DNA of 64,000 nucleotides, taken from contig OZ024787.1 of the NCBI GenBank assembly GCA_964017065.1, forward strand, positions 12,477,734 to 12,541,733, read 5' to 3'. Position 1 is the first letter of the stretch, and every line of letters begins with the position of its first letter. Under the pieces are notes generated by a model. It did no database searches, was not told the DNA's origin, and saw only the letters and a program-made list of their open reading frames with translations. The translations under genes and the position numbers were made by a program. Origin of the DNA: Haliclona indistincta (lineage: Eukaryota; Porifera; Demospongiae; Haplosclerida; Chalinidae). Below are positions 35,082-46,267 of the stretch, piece after piece.

Positions 35082-36830
35082 ATTGGGGACGCGCGGTAGT
35101 GCGTCCCTACTAGAAATAACTGGAATACAAGATGGCGGCTACAGTACTATACTGTGTATTAGCGTTCAAACGCTGATATTTTACCTTTTGTTGAATTTAA
35201 TACGTCCAAAGACATTAATTTTAGATCTGCTCTTTGTCGTTGTCTCATCCGTAAGATTGCTAGAAATTGTTTCTAAAATTATTGGCGAACCTTGAAACGG
35301 TGAAAATCTAGTTCCGTCAGTACGGTCATCAGTCTTTTTTAGCGCACCTAGTAGCGTCTTTATGTAGGGTCCGCAATGAAAAAATCGCTTGTCGCAGATT
35401 CGGCTGGATGGTGTTTCAGCGTGTACAGTGCTTCGACCCGAATACAAAACGCACAAACAGAAAGACGCAAACTCCTTCGTATTTGTAATAAAAAATAAAA
35501 GAAGATGAATTGAGGGGGCGGAGCCTCGATAATTGCATTTATTAGTGAATTCTGACTAGCTTACGAATCTTTCTCGAGCGCCAAGATAGTTTTCTCGTTC
35601 TACAGTTATACAGTTTTCTTGCGTGCAAGTCTCCTGTCTTACAGTGCCTTGTATGAGTTGCTGTTGATCTGTTTTGCAAACAAGGTCGGTACCGAGAAGA
35701 GAGTTTTTGCCTTCCAATTCTGTCATGTTTGCGACTGTAATAACCCTATATTGAGGGAATCGTAGACTAGGTACCAATGCACATTCATACCAACTTTTAT
35801 AAAACTTAGACGTTTCCTTCCATCTGGCTCAAATAATTTTTGAGCCTGATTGAAGAAAGTGTATGAGCTTCATAAAACTTGGTGTGCAGATACATTGTTA
35901 TCTAACTCAGTAATATGTGCGATAGGAGTGCTACAGCATGATAAACAAAAGTGCTGGAGTCCGAAATGTATTTAGCTCGGTTCATATTGAAAGGGGGCGG
36001 GGCTTCAGGTGCGCCGAGCTAATACATTTCGGACTCCAGTACTTTTGTTTATCATGCTGTAGCACTTCTATCGCACATATTACTGAGTTAGATAACAATG
36101 TATCTGCACACCAAGTTTTATGAAGCTCATACACTTTCTTCCATCTGGCTCAAAAATTATTTGAGCCAGATGGAAGGAAACGTCTAAGTTTTATAAAAGT
36201 TGGTATGAATGTGCATTGGTACCTAGTCTACGATTCCCTCAATATAGGGTTATTACAGTCGCAAACATGACAGAATTGGAAGGCAAAAACTCTCTTCTCG
36301 GTACTGACCTTGTTTACAAAACAGATCAACAGCAACTCATACAAGGCACTGTAAGACAGGAGACTTGTACGCAAGAAAACTGTATAACTGTAGAACGAGA
36401 AAACTATATTGGCGCTCGAGACAGATTCGTAAGCTAGTCAGAATTCACTAATAAATGCAATTATCGAGGCTCCGCCCCCTCAATTTATCTTCTTTTATTT
36501 TTTATTACAAATACGAAGGAGTTTGCGTCTTTCTGTTTGTGCGTTTTATATTCGGGTCGAAGCACTGTACACGCTGAAACACCATCCAGCCGAATCTGTG
36601 ACAAGCGATTTTTTTCATTGCGGACCCTACTTTATGTGAGCAATGCCTAGAACAAAACAACCATGAACAGCCGTGAAAATCTTCTGGCTGGTGCCTTTTG
36701 AACTTAGTTTCTAGCGAAATGACATTATAAATTCGACGGTTTCGCGATCACTCAGTATGTTAGACGCCATCTTGTGATTGCGCAAAACTCACGTGACCAA
36801 GTACTAGTAGTCTATCGCCGTACGGAGTAG
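35082..36830 (-). mobile_element. Hairpin-ended repeat unit, divergent minus-strand copy
   Basis: Starts on the plus strand with a hairpin at 35082-35109 (stem GGGACGC / GCGTCCC with one mismatch further in) and CAAGATGGCGGCTACAG. It is split by a 1.26-kb palindrome at 35366-36629 and resumes with ACAGCCGTGAAAATCTTC. It ends around GCGCAAAACTCACGTGACC. Confidence 0.55.
35366..36629. mobile_element. 1.26-kb palindromic element, arms 615 bp
   Basis: Arms 35366-35980 and 36014-36629 are near-perfect reverse complements around a 33-nt loop. Ends are AGGGTCCGCAATGAAAAAA. CTTTATGT flanks both sides (35358-35365, 36630-36637). Each arm keeps the same short open frame: minus-strand 35556-35777 and plus-strand 36216-36437, with ATG-started cores of about 56 codons, MTELEGKNSLLGTDL. 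The two frames differ by a few substitutions and no indel. The product has no domain I recognise. Confidence 0.8.
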
Positions 36831-37184
36831 CATATTGGATTCTGGTCCGTTGGAAATCTTTTTCAATTTTCGTTATACTGTAACAGTAAGCATGTAACAT
36901 TAGCACATTTCCTGTCACATGCACACTACATAATTACAATGTACGTATTATGTAAGACAGATTGTAGTCTAGCAGGAGTAGATAGGCTAGTCGTTGTGTA
37001 GTTGAGGTACCTGACAGCAGATTTACTGAAGTTTTTCTACTTCAGTAGTGCAACATATGCTAGTGCTGTACATGTACTTGTACTCATGTGCTGCGCAGCT
37101 TGTCTCCATGATGATATGGGTGTGGCTTACTGAATGAGCCTCACCTACTCTGCAACTGATGGATTAAGATGATGAAAAGAAGGA

Positions 37185-37600
37185 GTGCATGCACTCTCAG
37201 AGTCACACAGACTGGCTCTGTTTGAGCAATATTAGGTGACTAAATGTATTCTTCCTGAAGAGGAAGACTTACTCCACAATATGTCTAGCCTCAAACATCC
37301 AGTACCAAAATCCAAGATCAAGATTTTAAAATGTGAGACACAGCATCACGCATGTTTCTCTCTATACTCTCATCATTATTTTGACAGGGTCAGCAGGCTA
37401 GCTAGTTCGATCACTACAAGCAGATGTCTTCTGGCTGAATCTATTTTAGAGCATGATTTGCAATTTTTGACTATACAGTATGGAGACTCATTGACAGAAA
37501 GTAGAAAACCCTTAAACATTATTATGAGTCACATAACTTCTAAATTACAAAATGGGGAAAGGATTGGTTATAGTGGCTTTACAGACTGCACACTCTAAAT
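37185..37600 (+). repeat. Second copy of GPCR-flank block
   Basis: Parallels 25555-25890, with shared GACTGGCTCTGTTTG and AAGCAGATGYCTTCTGGCTG. Open frames across it are interrupted differently in each copy, so it is probably non-coding or long dead. Confidence 0.7.
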
Positions 37601-37886
37601 GATGAACGATCAAGAAAATAATTACAGTTACATTGTTGTATGCTCATGTTTGATAACATTTGATTCGGTCCAGGCGTCGATCTATTGATTGCGGTTATTC
37701 GCTCCATATGAATCATTGTCATACAGGATTAAACCTGAGTTAGCAGCAGCAGTGTGGGGCCTATTTAATGGTCTGTTACTGTTGGACCGCTCACTAAGGG
37801 GAAAAAATCAAATTCAATATTGTGGGTTTTTCGTGTGTATATATAATTATATAAACTGATGGTGATTGCATACACACTTCTGTGAC

Positions 37887-40800
37887 TCACCTGTTTTGTG
37901 CATATCTGAAATTGGCAGCATAGCTCCTGTTGTGATTCAGTGGTATATTCTGCTCAGTAGCTGGCACAGAGCTCAAAGTGTCTGAGGCTTCATCGTTCAA
38001 ACTACTCTCATCAACACTGACATATAATGCAGACGACCTGAATGTGTAATTAAAACATTTAATTTGCACGACACAAAAACTTACAAATTGTCATATTGGT
38101 CATTTTGGTCAGCCCTTGAAGAGGTCTGCCTCATGTGTACTCGTGGATTGACTGGTATTGGAATGATTGGAATATAGTTAGCAACACTTGGGGCTGACAA
38201 TTGGTTGTTCAAGGCTCTAGGTGGCATTGGATTCGGAGTAACATAGTATGAATGGTGAGGATGAGCATTAGTTCGTCGAATTTTGTGTGAGCCGCAACAG
38301 GATCTGCTCACCATCATAACCATCATGAGAGCTACTGTTATAACTAACAGGATCACAACACCTGCAATAACAGCTAGAACAATAATCATTGTGTTTAGAT
38401 TACTGATTGGACCATCAATTTGTGTGACAGATGGGATTAAAGTTGTGATATTTTCTTTCTCAATCGAGCCATCACCTATTATACCAGTGGGAGACACATG
38501 ATCAGTTAGGCCATCAGTTTGCAAAGAAGCGGGCTTTAAACTGAAAACAGTGCTACTTTGAATATTAACATTTGTCGTTGAAACTGAGATTCCTGCTAAA
38601 AATTAATATCAATTGAAGATAATATGTATTGCAATAATCAAACTTACCTTTAGTAGACATCATATTCAGACTACTAACACTAAAAAAGGATGAGCTTTCT
38701 AAATCACAGAAGAAATACCATGCTACAATGACTGCATGTAAGTGCAATAATAACCGTACCAATAGTTACTGGAGTAGTACTAGTAACAACTGGAGCGGAC
38801 GTAGTACTTGTAGCAACTGGAACAGGCTTATTACTTGCAGTAACTGGTTGCCATGGAGCAGGCTTAGCACTTGTAGCAACTGGTTGCCATGGAGCAGGCT
38901 TAGTACTTGTAGCAACTGGTTGCCATGGAGCAGGCTTAGCACTTGTAGCAACTGGTTGCCATGGAGCAGGCTCAGCACTTGTAGCAACTGGTTGCCATAG
39001 AGCAGGCTTAGTACTTGTAGCAACTGGTTGCCATGGAGTAATCTTAGCACTTGTACTTGTAGCAACTGGTTGCCATGGAGCTGCTGAGAAAAATATAATC
39101 AACTTTAAATAAACAGAAGTTGTATATTACCTGATGTGCTTACTACCACCGAGACCAGTGGATAGTATAGTTGTGTTGCAGGAGTATTCAATGCAAACCA
39201 AGATGGTGGAGGAGGGTTGATGATAGACTCAAGATAGTTTAATGGACCAGTGTTCTCTTGGTAGTACAGCTTTAGCAGATTGTTATCACCATTAGGCTGG
39301 TACACTCCCAGTATGTCTCCCTCCTGGATCTCAAGGGGAGGATTAGAGATGACCTCATGGATATTAGAATGACTGGTCTCATTGTGGATGAGGAAACTTG
39401 AAGCTATTCTGTTATAGGTCGTATCACTGGAACCTCTGCGCCAAATTTGAAGTTGTGAATTATTAGAATTGCTCAAATTGGCATTTCCAGCTCCCACTAT
39501 CCACTTGGTGATGAAGCCATTACAGGTGAAGGTGATGTTTGGAAAGAGACGTAGTTCTTTTTCCTTTGTTGTCACACCGTGAATGTTTAGCCTTGTTGTT
39601 GTCTCTCTCAAAGCAGTTGGGTTGAGAAAACCATTTACACAATGGCTTGCATCTGTACCTAGCAAATATAGTATCAAAAAAATAAAAAACATTTTTAACG
39701 AAATCAAAAGCATTTAGGGATGAAGAAATCTACCACTGGTCCACAATATAAACCAACAGGGAACTAGCATGAAATGGTAACACGATTGACTTGCTAACAG
39801 ACCATAGATCTATACATCAGTGGCTGTATGATTATACAATATTTTGATACAAGCTGAATTCAATTCAATGCAAGGCATGTCAGGTGTCAGTCAACAGCAA
39901 CTATAGCTGAACAGCTGGCTATAGTCAGCCACATCAGCAGCCACTGATGTAGGGATCTATGGTCTGTTAGCAAGTCAATCGTGCTACCATTTCATGCTAG
40001 TTCCTTGTTGGTTTACATTGTGGACCAGTAACAGATTTAATTCTTCATCCGCATATCCTTTTGATTTCATTAGAAATCTTTTTTATTTTCCTGTTTGTCC
40101 TTTTCTTTTTCAGTGAGTTTCAAATTTTGGTGCAGTTCACAGAGTCGAATTCGGCAAAATCATGCATCTCTATCCTTGAGTTTGTTTTCACCATTAGTTT
40201 GGTTTGCTGCCTCGGTGGGCGGAGCCACGAGGCATGCAGTAGTCGTGTTGTCAGTCAGTCATTACGGCCCTGGGCACGTGGGCGCCGGAGGTTTATGCGT
40301 TTGTGTCCGTCTATATTAGGGAGGCACGGTAGTGCCTCCAACAAGATGGCGGCTACATACAATGTATCGTTCAAACGCCGATATTTCGCCTGGTGATGAA
40401 TTTTATACGTCCAAAGGCACTTAAATCTGCTATCTGGCGTTGCCCCATCATACAGTATCAAGGAGATTGTTCGAGATTGTTGCTAAAGTGATGAACCTGG
40501 AAACGGTGAAAATCGTGTTTCGAGTCATCTTCGTTTTCTTCTTCTTTCTTTCTTCAACTCGCCTAGCGCCTCTACGCGAGCAGTGCCGAGACCAAAACAC
40601 CCACGAACAGTCGTGAAATTCTCCTGGCATGTGCCTTTTGAACTTAGTTTTTAGCGAAACGGCGATATAAATTCCGTGATTTCTCGATCGTGATCCATTG
40701 TCAGCTAAGTGTTAGACGCCATTATAGTGATTGCGCAATACGCACGTGACCAAGCTGTGGTTAGCGCATGTGACAAAGCACTAGCTTGAGTATCGCCACG

Positions 40801-43800
40801 CCGTATAAATCACGGAGGACACATTATTTGTCTGGAGTCTTCGAAGAACGGTAAGCTCGTATAGGATCACCATTCTGCGCTTGCCAGATAATTATAACTG
40901 CCGTATAGGTCTACAAACAAGTGTGGGTGGGGCTCATATGCACTATATTCATGCATGCGTAGGCGAGCTGATATCTACAGCATAACAATTATTTTCAGCT
41001 ACAAGATTAAAATTGTTAATAATAAAGAAAAACCATCAACAACAGGAAAACTAAACCAATCAAAGACGGCACAGTACGCGCATGATATTGAACTGCACTT
41101 CACTGAAAAAGAAAAAAGGACACAAAAATGAAAATTAGAAAGATTTCTATCGAAATCAAAAGGATGTAGGGTTGTGAAATCTACCACTGGTCCACAATGT
41201 AAACAAGGAGCAAGCATGGAATGGTAACACCATAGATATTACAGTACGGGATAGGAAACCGTACTTAATTGGGTGGTCGATGCGCATTACCTTTGACGAC
41301 ACACGATGATTACATTTTCCTTTATTTCCGCGTCCGTGTATTGTGCTCTCCGTGTTTTAAATAAACGGAGAATCTCTGATAGCACAGCCAAGAATCTACC
41401 AAAAACTTCGCCTTTTTACACGGTCATAGAACGAATAACTATTCGTTCTGGATATCCAGCCCAGTACACATCGTAGGGTATGTACCGCTGGTTTAGAGCT
41501 TACAAAGCGCCAGTGATCGAGCCAGTATGGAGAATTTGTGGCTACAAAATCCTGACCAACGGAGACGAGTTCGTGTCTTTAGCGGAAAAAGTATACTTCT
41601 TGGCGGCAATGTACTAACTGGTTCAGTACACCCAGACGACTAATGGCTTTGTATCAGTACCAAAATCAAGTCATAGAACCTTTGCCTCTTCGAGAATTTG
41701 TGTGTACAGTACAGATCTGTAATCCGCCGTTGTACTCACAAATCTTCTGTTTGCCGTGAGGTGCCAGTACTGGTATCCATCGAAGGCCGGTAGTATGAAA
41801 CACGCAATCTTCAACAACACAATGAATGCACTAGAATAGCCCAGAGACAGCAAAAGAAAGCTGTACAGGCAAAAACTACACCGCGCTCTTCTGCTGCTAA
41901 TTAGTAATCACTGCTACGCGCGGTAATGCGCATCGACCACCTCGACGTGACGTCATGCACGTAATACATTTTGATTTAGAGGAAATTTTAGTTTCCCATC
42001 GCGTACTATAATATCTATGGTAACACGATTGACTTGCTAACAGACCATAGATCCCTACATCAGTGCCTGTACACAAGCTGAACGCACGTCAGGTGTCACA
42101 AGCTGAACGCACGTCAGGTGTCAGTCAACAGCACTTGAACTACATGTAGCACTGATTGATCATAGCAAAACAGCATTGTTTCCAAGAATTATCCGCTTAA
42201 ATTTCATAATTAGTTGGAATCAGCGTATCTGAAAACCTTTGGGTGGTTTTTGTCCACTGAAATGGCACTCAGACGTCGCGCAAGACAATTTCCACTTTTT
42301 GAATTGAAAAAGGTGGAGAAATTTCCGGCTGCATGACCATGCCCACGCACTTCGCTATCACAATAAATAAATGAAGCACCCAAAGCGGTGCTGATGCCCC
42401 GGTATATTTCCATGCATTGTGTTAAAGAAAATTAAAAAGATTTCTATCGAAATCAAAAGGATGTAGGGTTGTGAAATCTACCACTGGTCAACAATGTAAA
42501 CTAACAAGGAACAAGCATGGAATGGTAACACGATTGACTTGCTAACAGACCATAGATCCCTACATCAGTGGCTGCTGTAGTTGACTATAGCTAGTTCAGC
42601 TTAGCTTGTTGCTGTTGACAGACTGACACCTGACGTGCATTCAGCTTGTGACAGCTTATGTACAGCCACTGATGTAGGGATCTATGGTCTGTTAGCAAGT
42701 CAATCGTGTTACCATTCCATGCTTGTTCCTTGTTAGTTTACATTGTTGACCAGTGGTAGATTTCACAACCCTACATCCTTTTGATTTCGATAGAAATCTT
42801 TTTAATTTTCTTGTTTGTGTCCTTTTTCTTTTTCAGTGAAGTGCAGTTCAATATCAAGCAATTACTGTGCCATCTTTGTTTCCACCATTGGTTTGGTTTT
42901 CCTGTTGTTGATGGCTTTTCTTTATTATTAACAATATTTATTTTAAACGTGTAGGTAAGTAATTTTTATGCTGTAGATATCAGCTCGCCTACGCATGCAT
43001 GAATACAGTGCATACGAGCCCCGCCCACACTTGCTTACGGCGGTTATAATTATCTGGCAAGGCAGAACGGTGATTCTGCGCTTGCTAGCTTACCGTTCTT
43101 CGAAGACTCCAGACAAATATGTGTTCTCCGTGATCTATACGGCGTGGCGATACTCAAGCTTGTGCTTGGTCACGTGCGCTAACCACAGCTTGATCACGTG
43201 CGTATTGCGCAATCACTATAATTATTAATGGCGTCTAACACTTAGCTGACAATGGATCACGATCGAGAAATCGCGGAATTTATGTTGCCGTTGCGCTAAA
43301 AACTAAGTTCAAAAGGCACATGCCAGGAGAATTTCACGACTGTTCGTGGGTGTTTTGGTCTCGGCACTGCTCACGTAAAGGTGCTAGGCGAGTGGAAGAA
43401 AGAAAGAAGAAAGAAGAAAGAAGAAAGAAGAAAACGAAGATGACGAAACTCGATTTTCACCGTTTCCAGGTTCGTCACTTTAGTAACAATCTCGAGCAAT
43501 CTCCTTGCTACTGTAAGATGGGGCAACGCCAGATAGCAGATTTAAGTGTCTTTGGACGTATAAAATTCATCACCAGGCGAAATATCAGCGTTTGAACGCT
43601 AATACATTGTATGTAGCCGCCATCTTGTTTTCTCGTTCAACCCTACATAGGGAGACACTACCGTGTCTCCCTAATACACTCACACTGGACATGCTTTGAC
43701 AACACAAAGCTACTGCAGTTATTTTACAAGTTAAAGTATACTGCAACAAGACTACTGCACTCATTGCTGTGAGAATACTGCTAAAATCATACACAGTAAA

Positions 43801-45957
43801 GTTAAACTGCAACTGTTGTACCTTTCTGTACAGCAATCGGTTATGCAATCAGAAGCCAATCAGTGCTGACCACTAATTCAACTGGGCGTGTCTATAATGT
43901 TCAGGGCACAGCACGTACAATGAGCGAGATAGCGTACATAGCTTGCTTACACACTTTCTTTAGACATACGCTGCTATCCTGTAACCTATCAGCTTCTAGG
44001 CAGTCAACTGTGGATAGTTTTGTCTACGGAGAACTCTAGATCGCCAGCAACGGCTACTCGATCGCGAGGTAAGCAAAGCTACATGTACGCCATAACTCGA
44101 GAACGCAGCTTCATATACAAGTCTGCCGTGCTGTTCTGAAGTAAAGGCGAACTCACTAGCTGTAAAGCAGCCAGCAATAGACAATTTTGTCTTTACATCA
44201 ACAGTGACTACATGTAGATCGCCACCCGGCGATCGCAAAGTAAGCAATCACGCTATAACTCACGAACAGAGCCTTACAACCAAAATCCTTACAATTCATT
44301 TTCAAGCAAATATCGACTTTAGCTTGTGTTGCACGTTTCAGCGCTTAGTTTTCATCGAGCGACGAGAAATCCTGCCGACAGACAGACAGATTCATACACA
44401 ACACGACTAATGTATGCCCCGTGGCTCCGCCCACCGAGGCATAATTATGGCATCTAAAACTTAGCTGACAACTGTTCGCGATCGTGAACTCGTCAAATTT
44501 ATATCGTCGTTTCGCTAAAAACAAAGTTCAAAAGGCACTTGCCAGGAGAATTTCACGACTGTTCGTGGGTGTTTTGGTCTCGGCACTGCTCGCATAAAAG
44601 GCGCTAGGCGAGTTGAAGAAAGAAGAAGAATAAGAAGAATAATAAGATGACGAAACTCGATTTTCACCGTTTCCAGGTTCGTCACTTTAGTAACAATTAC
44701 GAGCAATCTCCTTGCTACTGTAAGTAGCGATTACCATACCGTAAAAAATTATTGATTTTTTTTCTCCGCGCGAAATAAACATTTGTAATGTAAAAATACA
44801 TTATTGTGCCATTGACCGTATATCCCTAGTATAAGGACAAACGGAGAAAAAATACCAAAAATCTGTGTAGTTTATCACGGCTACTGCAGTTGTTCTTTGT
44901 AGAAACACTGCAGTAATGGTATCATTCGAATCCTCTTGCTGTCCAGAATCTGAAACTACAATATAGAGAACAATCTACGTATTTCTGAAAATTGCTGGTA
45001 ATCGCTACTGTAAGATGGGGCAACGCCAGAGAGCAGATCTAAGTGTCTTTGGGCGTATAAAATTCATAACCAGGCGAGATATCTGCGTTTGAATGCTAAT
45101 ATATGATTGCATGTAGCCGCCATTTTGTTTCCCGTTCATCCCTCATAGGGAGGCACTACCGTGCCTCCCTAATACATAAATATTATTTATTTTCGTTACT
45201 TGTGATTGGTGTTAACAGAATATTTTGGTTCCATATTCTGCTTGTATTTCGCAGAGCTATTTCAGTTGATGGGTTTCCTTGAAATCGGAAGCTATCAGGA
45301 GCACTGTTGTCAGCAATAAAATACAGCTGAACAACAGAATTGCCAGAACCAGGCTGATATACTCCAAGCACATCTCCACTCTGGAACCAAATGGGAGTAG
45401 TTAGCGTATACTGGAGCACTCCATCTGGACTGAAGTCTCCTTCTGCTAGTCTGATCTCCTGACTGGCTACCCTGTTGAATTGGTCACCATTGTTCTTTCG
45501 CCATAACTGAATCAATGGATACTGATATCTGAAATTATTGCTCCGTCTGATATCAGCTCTCAGAAGTAGACCATTGATCCTACCACTGCAGGTAAAATTC
45601 ATGTTTGGAAAAAGTCTAAACTCGTCATTCAGTTCATTGTTGGTTGGTTTCCCTCCATTGATAATTTCAGCATTCTTTGTGAGTAAATCCAAGTGCATAA
45701 ACCCACTGGTACAGCTGCTTCCTGTGTCTAATAATGTGAGAGAAATAATTTTATATTATTAAGTCATAATGAGAGAAAGAGGAATGCTGATTCATTGAGA
45801 TACAGGAACATCTACTCATGTAGACAGTTTGCGTGTAGCATCAGTACTGCATCATGCTAGCTACCATTACTAAATTCATGCACACTAGCTTACCTGGTAC
45901 AGAAATAATGAAGACAGAAAGGAAACATGTCACTGCAGCTGTGATACCGAGAGCCAT
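37887..45957 (-). CDS. Single-pass membrane protein: two paired extracellular domains, repeat stalk, TM, tail
   Basis: Seven minus-strand exons join in phase: 45957-45894 (signal peptide MALGITAAVTCFLSVFIISV), 45727-45200, 39658-39131, 39083-38760, 38698-38648, 38595-38085, 38037-37887; 2157 nt, 718 aa. Exons 2 and 3 are both exactly 528 nt and phase 1-1. They encode related domains marked by RLFPN(I/M).FTC and a shared GD(I/V)LGVYQP, a beta-rich extracellular module that I know only as uncharacterised. Exon 4 encodes about eight PWQPVATSTKPA units (Ser/Thr/Pro stalk, likely O-glycosylated). Exon 6 has the TM helix (IIVLAVIAGVVILLVITVAL) and a cytoplasmic tail with Tyr. The donor of exon 2 (GTAACG) is weak. 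Reading through it gives a stop at 45183, so a secreted short form (202 aa) is the alternative. The last donor-like AGGTGAGT at 37885 leaves the 3' end open. Confidence 0.7.
38760..39083 (-). repeat. 36-bp tandem repeat coding the stalk, about 8 units
   Basis: Within exon 4 of the membrane protein gene. The unit translates to PWQPVATSTKPA. Units are nearly identical at DNA level, and the repeat is also open in other frames on both strands. Confidence 0.9.
39690..40095. repeat. Foldback element copy 3
   Basis: Inverted arms with AACGAAATCAAAAG and ATTTCATTAGAAATC; the middle has CATCAGTGGCTG and its inverse. Lies in the large intron, about 30 bp upstream of the 39658 exon. Confidence 0.8.
40317..41120 (-). 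mobile_element. Hairpin-ended repeat unit, minus-strand copy
   Basis: Opens on the plus strand with TAGGGAGGCACGGTAGTGCC and ACAAGATGGCGGCTAC. Then come the TTTCTTCTT tract, GTTAGACGCCATTATAG, CGCACGTGACC and AGACTCCAGACAAAT, all in reverse order to the plus copies. It runs into foldback copy 4 at 41120. Non-coding. Confidence 0.65.
41121..42180. repeat. Foldback element copy 4, split and truncated
   Basis: The arm from GATTTCTATCGAAATC is broken at 41230 by a 788-bp insertion and resumes at 42019 (CGATTGACTTGCTAACAG). It loses its second arm near 42150. Confidence 0.7.
41231..42018. mobile_element. 788-bp TIR element, 8-bp target duplication
   Basis: Left end CATAGATATTACAGTACGGG; right end inverse of ATAGATATTATAGTACGC. 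GGTAACAC flanks both sides (41223-41230 and 42019-42026), matching the single GGTAACAC of intact foldbacks. Subterminal GGTGGTCGATGCGCATTACC is inverted at both ends. No transposase seen. The 8-bp duplication suggests a hAT- or P-type element. Confidence 0.7.
42428..42815. repeat. Foldback element copy 5, intact
   Basis: Arms around GATTTCTATCGAAATCAAAA and inverse; loop about 90 nt. Directly followed by a hairpin-ended unit. Confidence 0.85.
42816..43673 (+). mobile_element. Hairpin-ended repeat unit, copy 4
   Basis: Same order of blocks as at 30769-31931 and shorter. The terminal hairpin at 43648-43673 has stem GGGAGACAC / GTGTCTCCC, a paired double change relative to the other copies, then AAT. 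Non-coding. Confidence 0.65.
43674..44439. other. Transposon-derived spacer with internal hairpin
   Basis: Ends near 44408-44436 in a hairpin formed by TATGCC and GGCATA arms around CTCCGCCCACC, followed by ATT. A related GGTGGGCGGAGCC hairpin is at about 40209-40236. No gene seen. Confidence 0.45.
44440..45171 (+). mobile_element. Hairpin-ended repeat unit, copy 5
   Basis: Starts at GGCATCTAAAACTTAGCTGA; the 5' part is missing. Interrupted at 44724-45008. Terminal hairpin 45146-45171 then AAT. Ends about 28 bp from the exon 2 donor of the membrane protein gene. Confidence 0.65.
44724..45008. mobile_element. 285-bp MITE, 12-bp perfect TIR
   Basis: Ends GTAGCGATTACC and exact inverse. TGTAA flanks both sides (44719-44723, 45009-45013), and sister units have one TGTAA there. 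No coding frame. Confidence 0.8.
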
Positions 45958-46267
45958 ACTGGATGATCTATGCATGCACTGGACGCGAACTGAGATTGGT
46001 ATCTGCTTTATAATTATTACTGATTTAAACTTGTCACAGTATAGACACAACTAGTCAATAAAAGGAATTATGTTGTGGTTCCCCTTTGCTCTAACTCGCA
46101 TGATTTAAGGCGTGCGTGTAATCTTGTTGAGTCCCCATCGCACTACGCACATGCGCATTTCGATTACTAGACACTGAACACTGGTAATCTGATTGCAGTG
46201 TATGCAAAACTGATGATCCGGCGCATGAGCTCCTAAGCGCGAACTGTCTACTGGTAACAGTATCCAA
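45958..46267. promoter_or_regulatory. Divergent promoter region between membrane protein gene and LITAF-like gene
   Basis: Only about 310 bp separate the two opposed start codons, so both promoters must lie here. GC is higher than the surroundings, with a TACGCACATGCGCAT motif (NRF1-like GCATGCGC core) near 46145. No TATA box was seen. Inference from position. Confidence 0.55.

Noticed and set aside
38728..39065. Plus-strand and alternate minus-strand frames over the stalk repeat
   Set aside because: Only the PWQPVATS frame fits splice phases and the TM exon.
41671..41853. Signal-peptide-like frame on the minus strand as missing first exon of the receptor gene
   Set aside because: No ATG and no phase-1 donor, and it lies inside the 41231-42018 element; the 45957 exon fits better.
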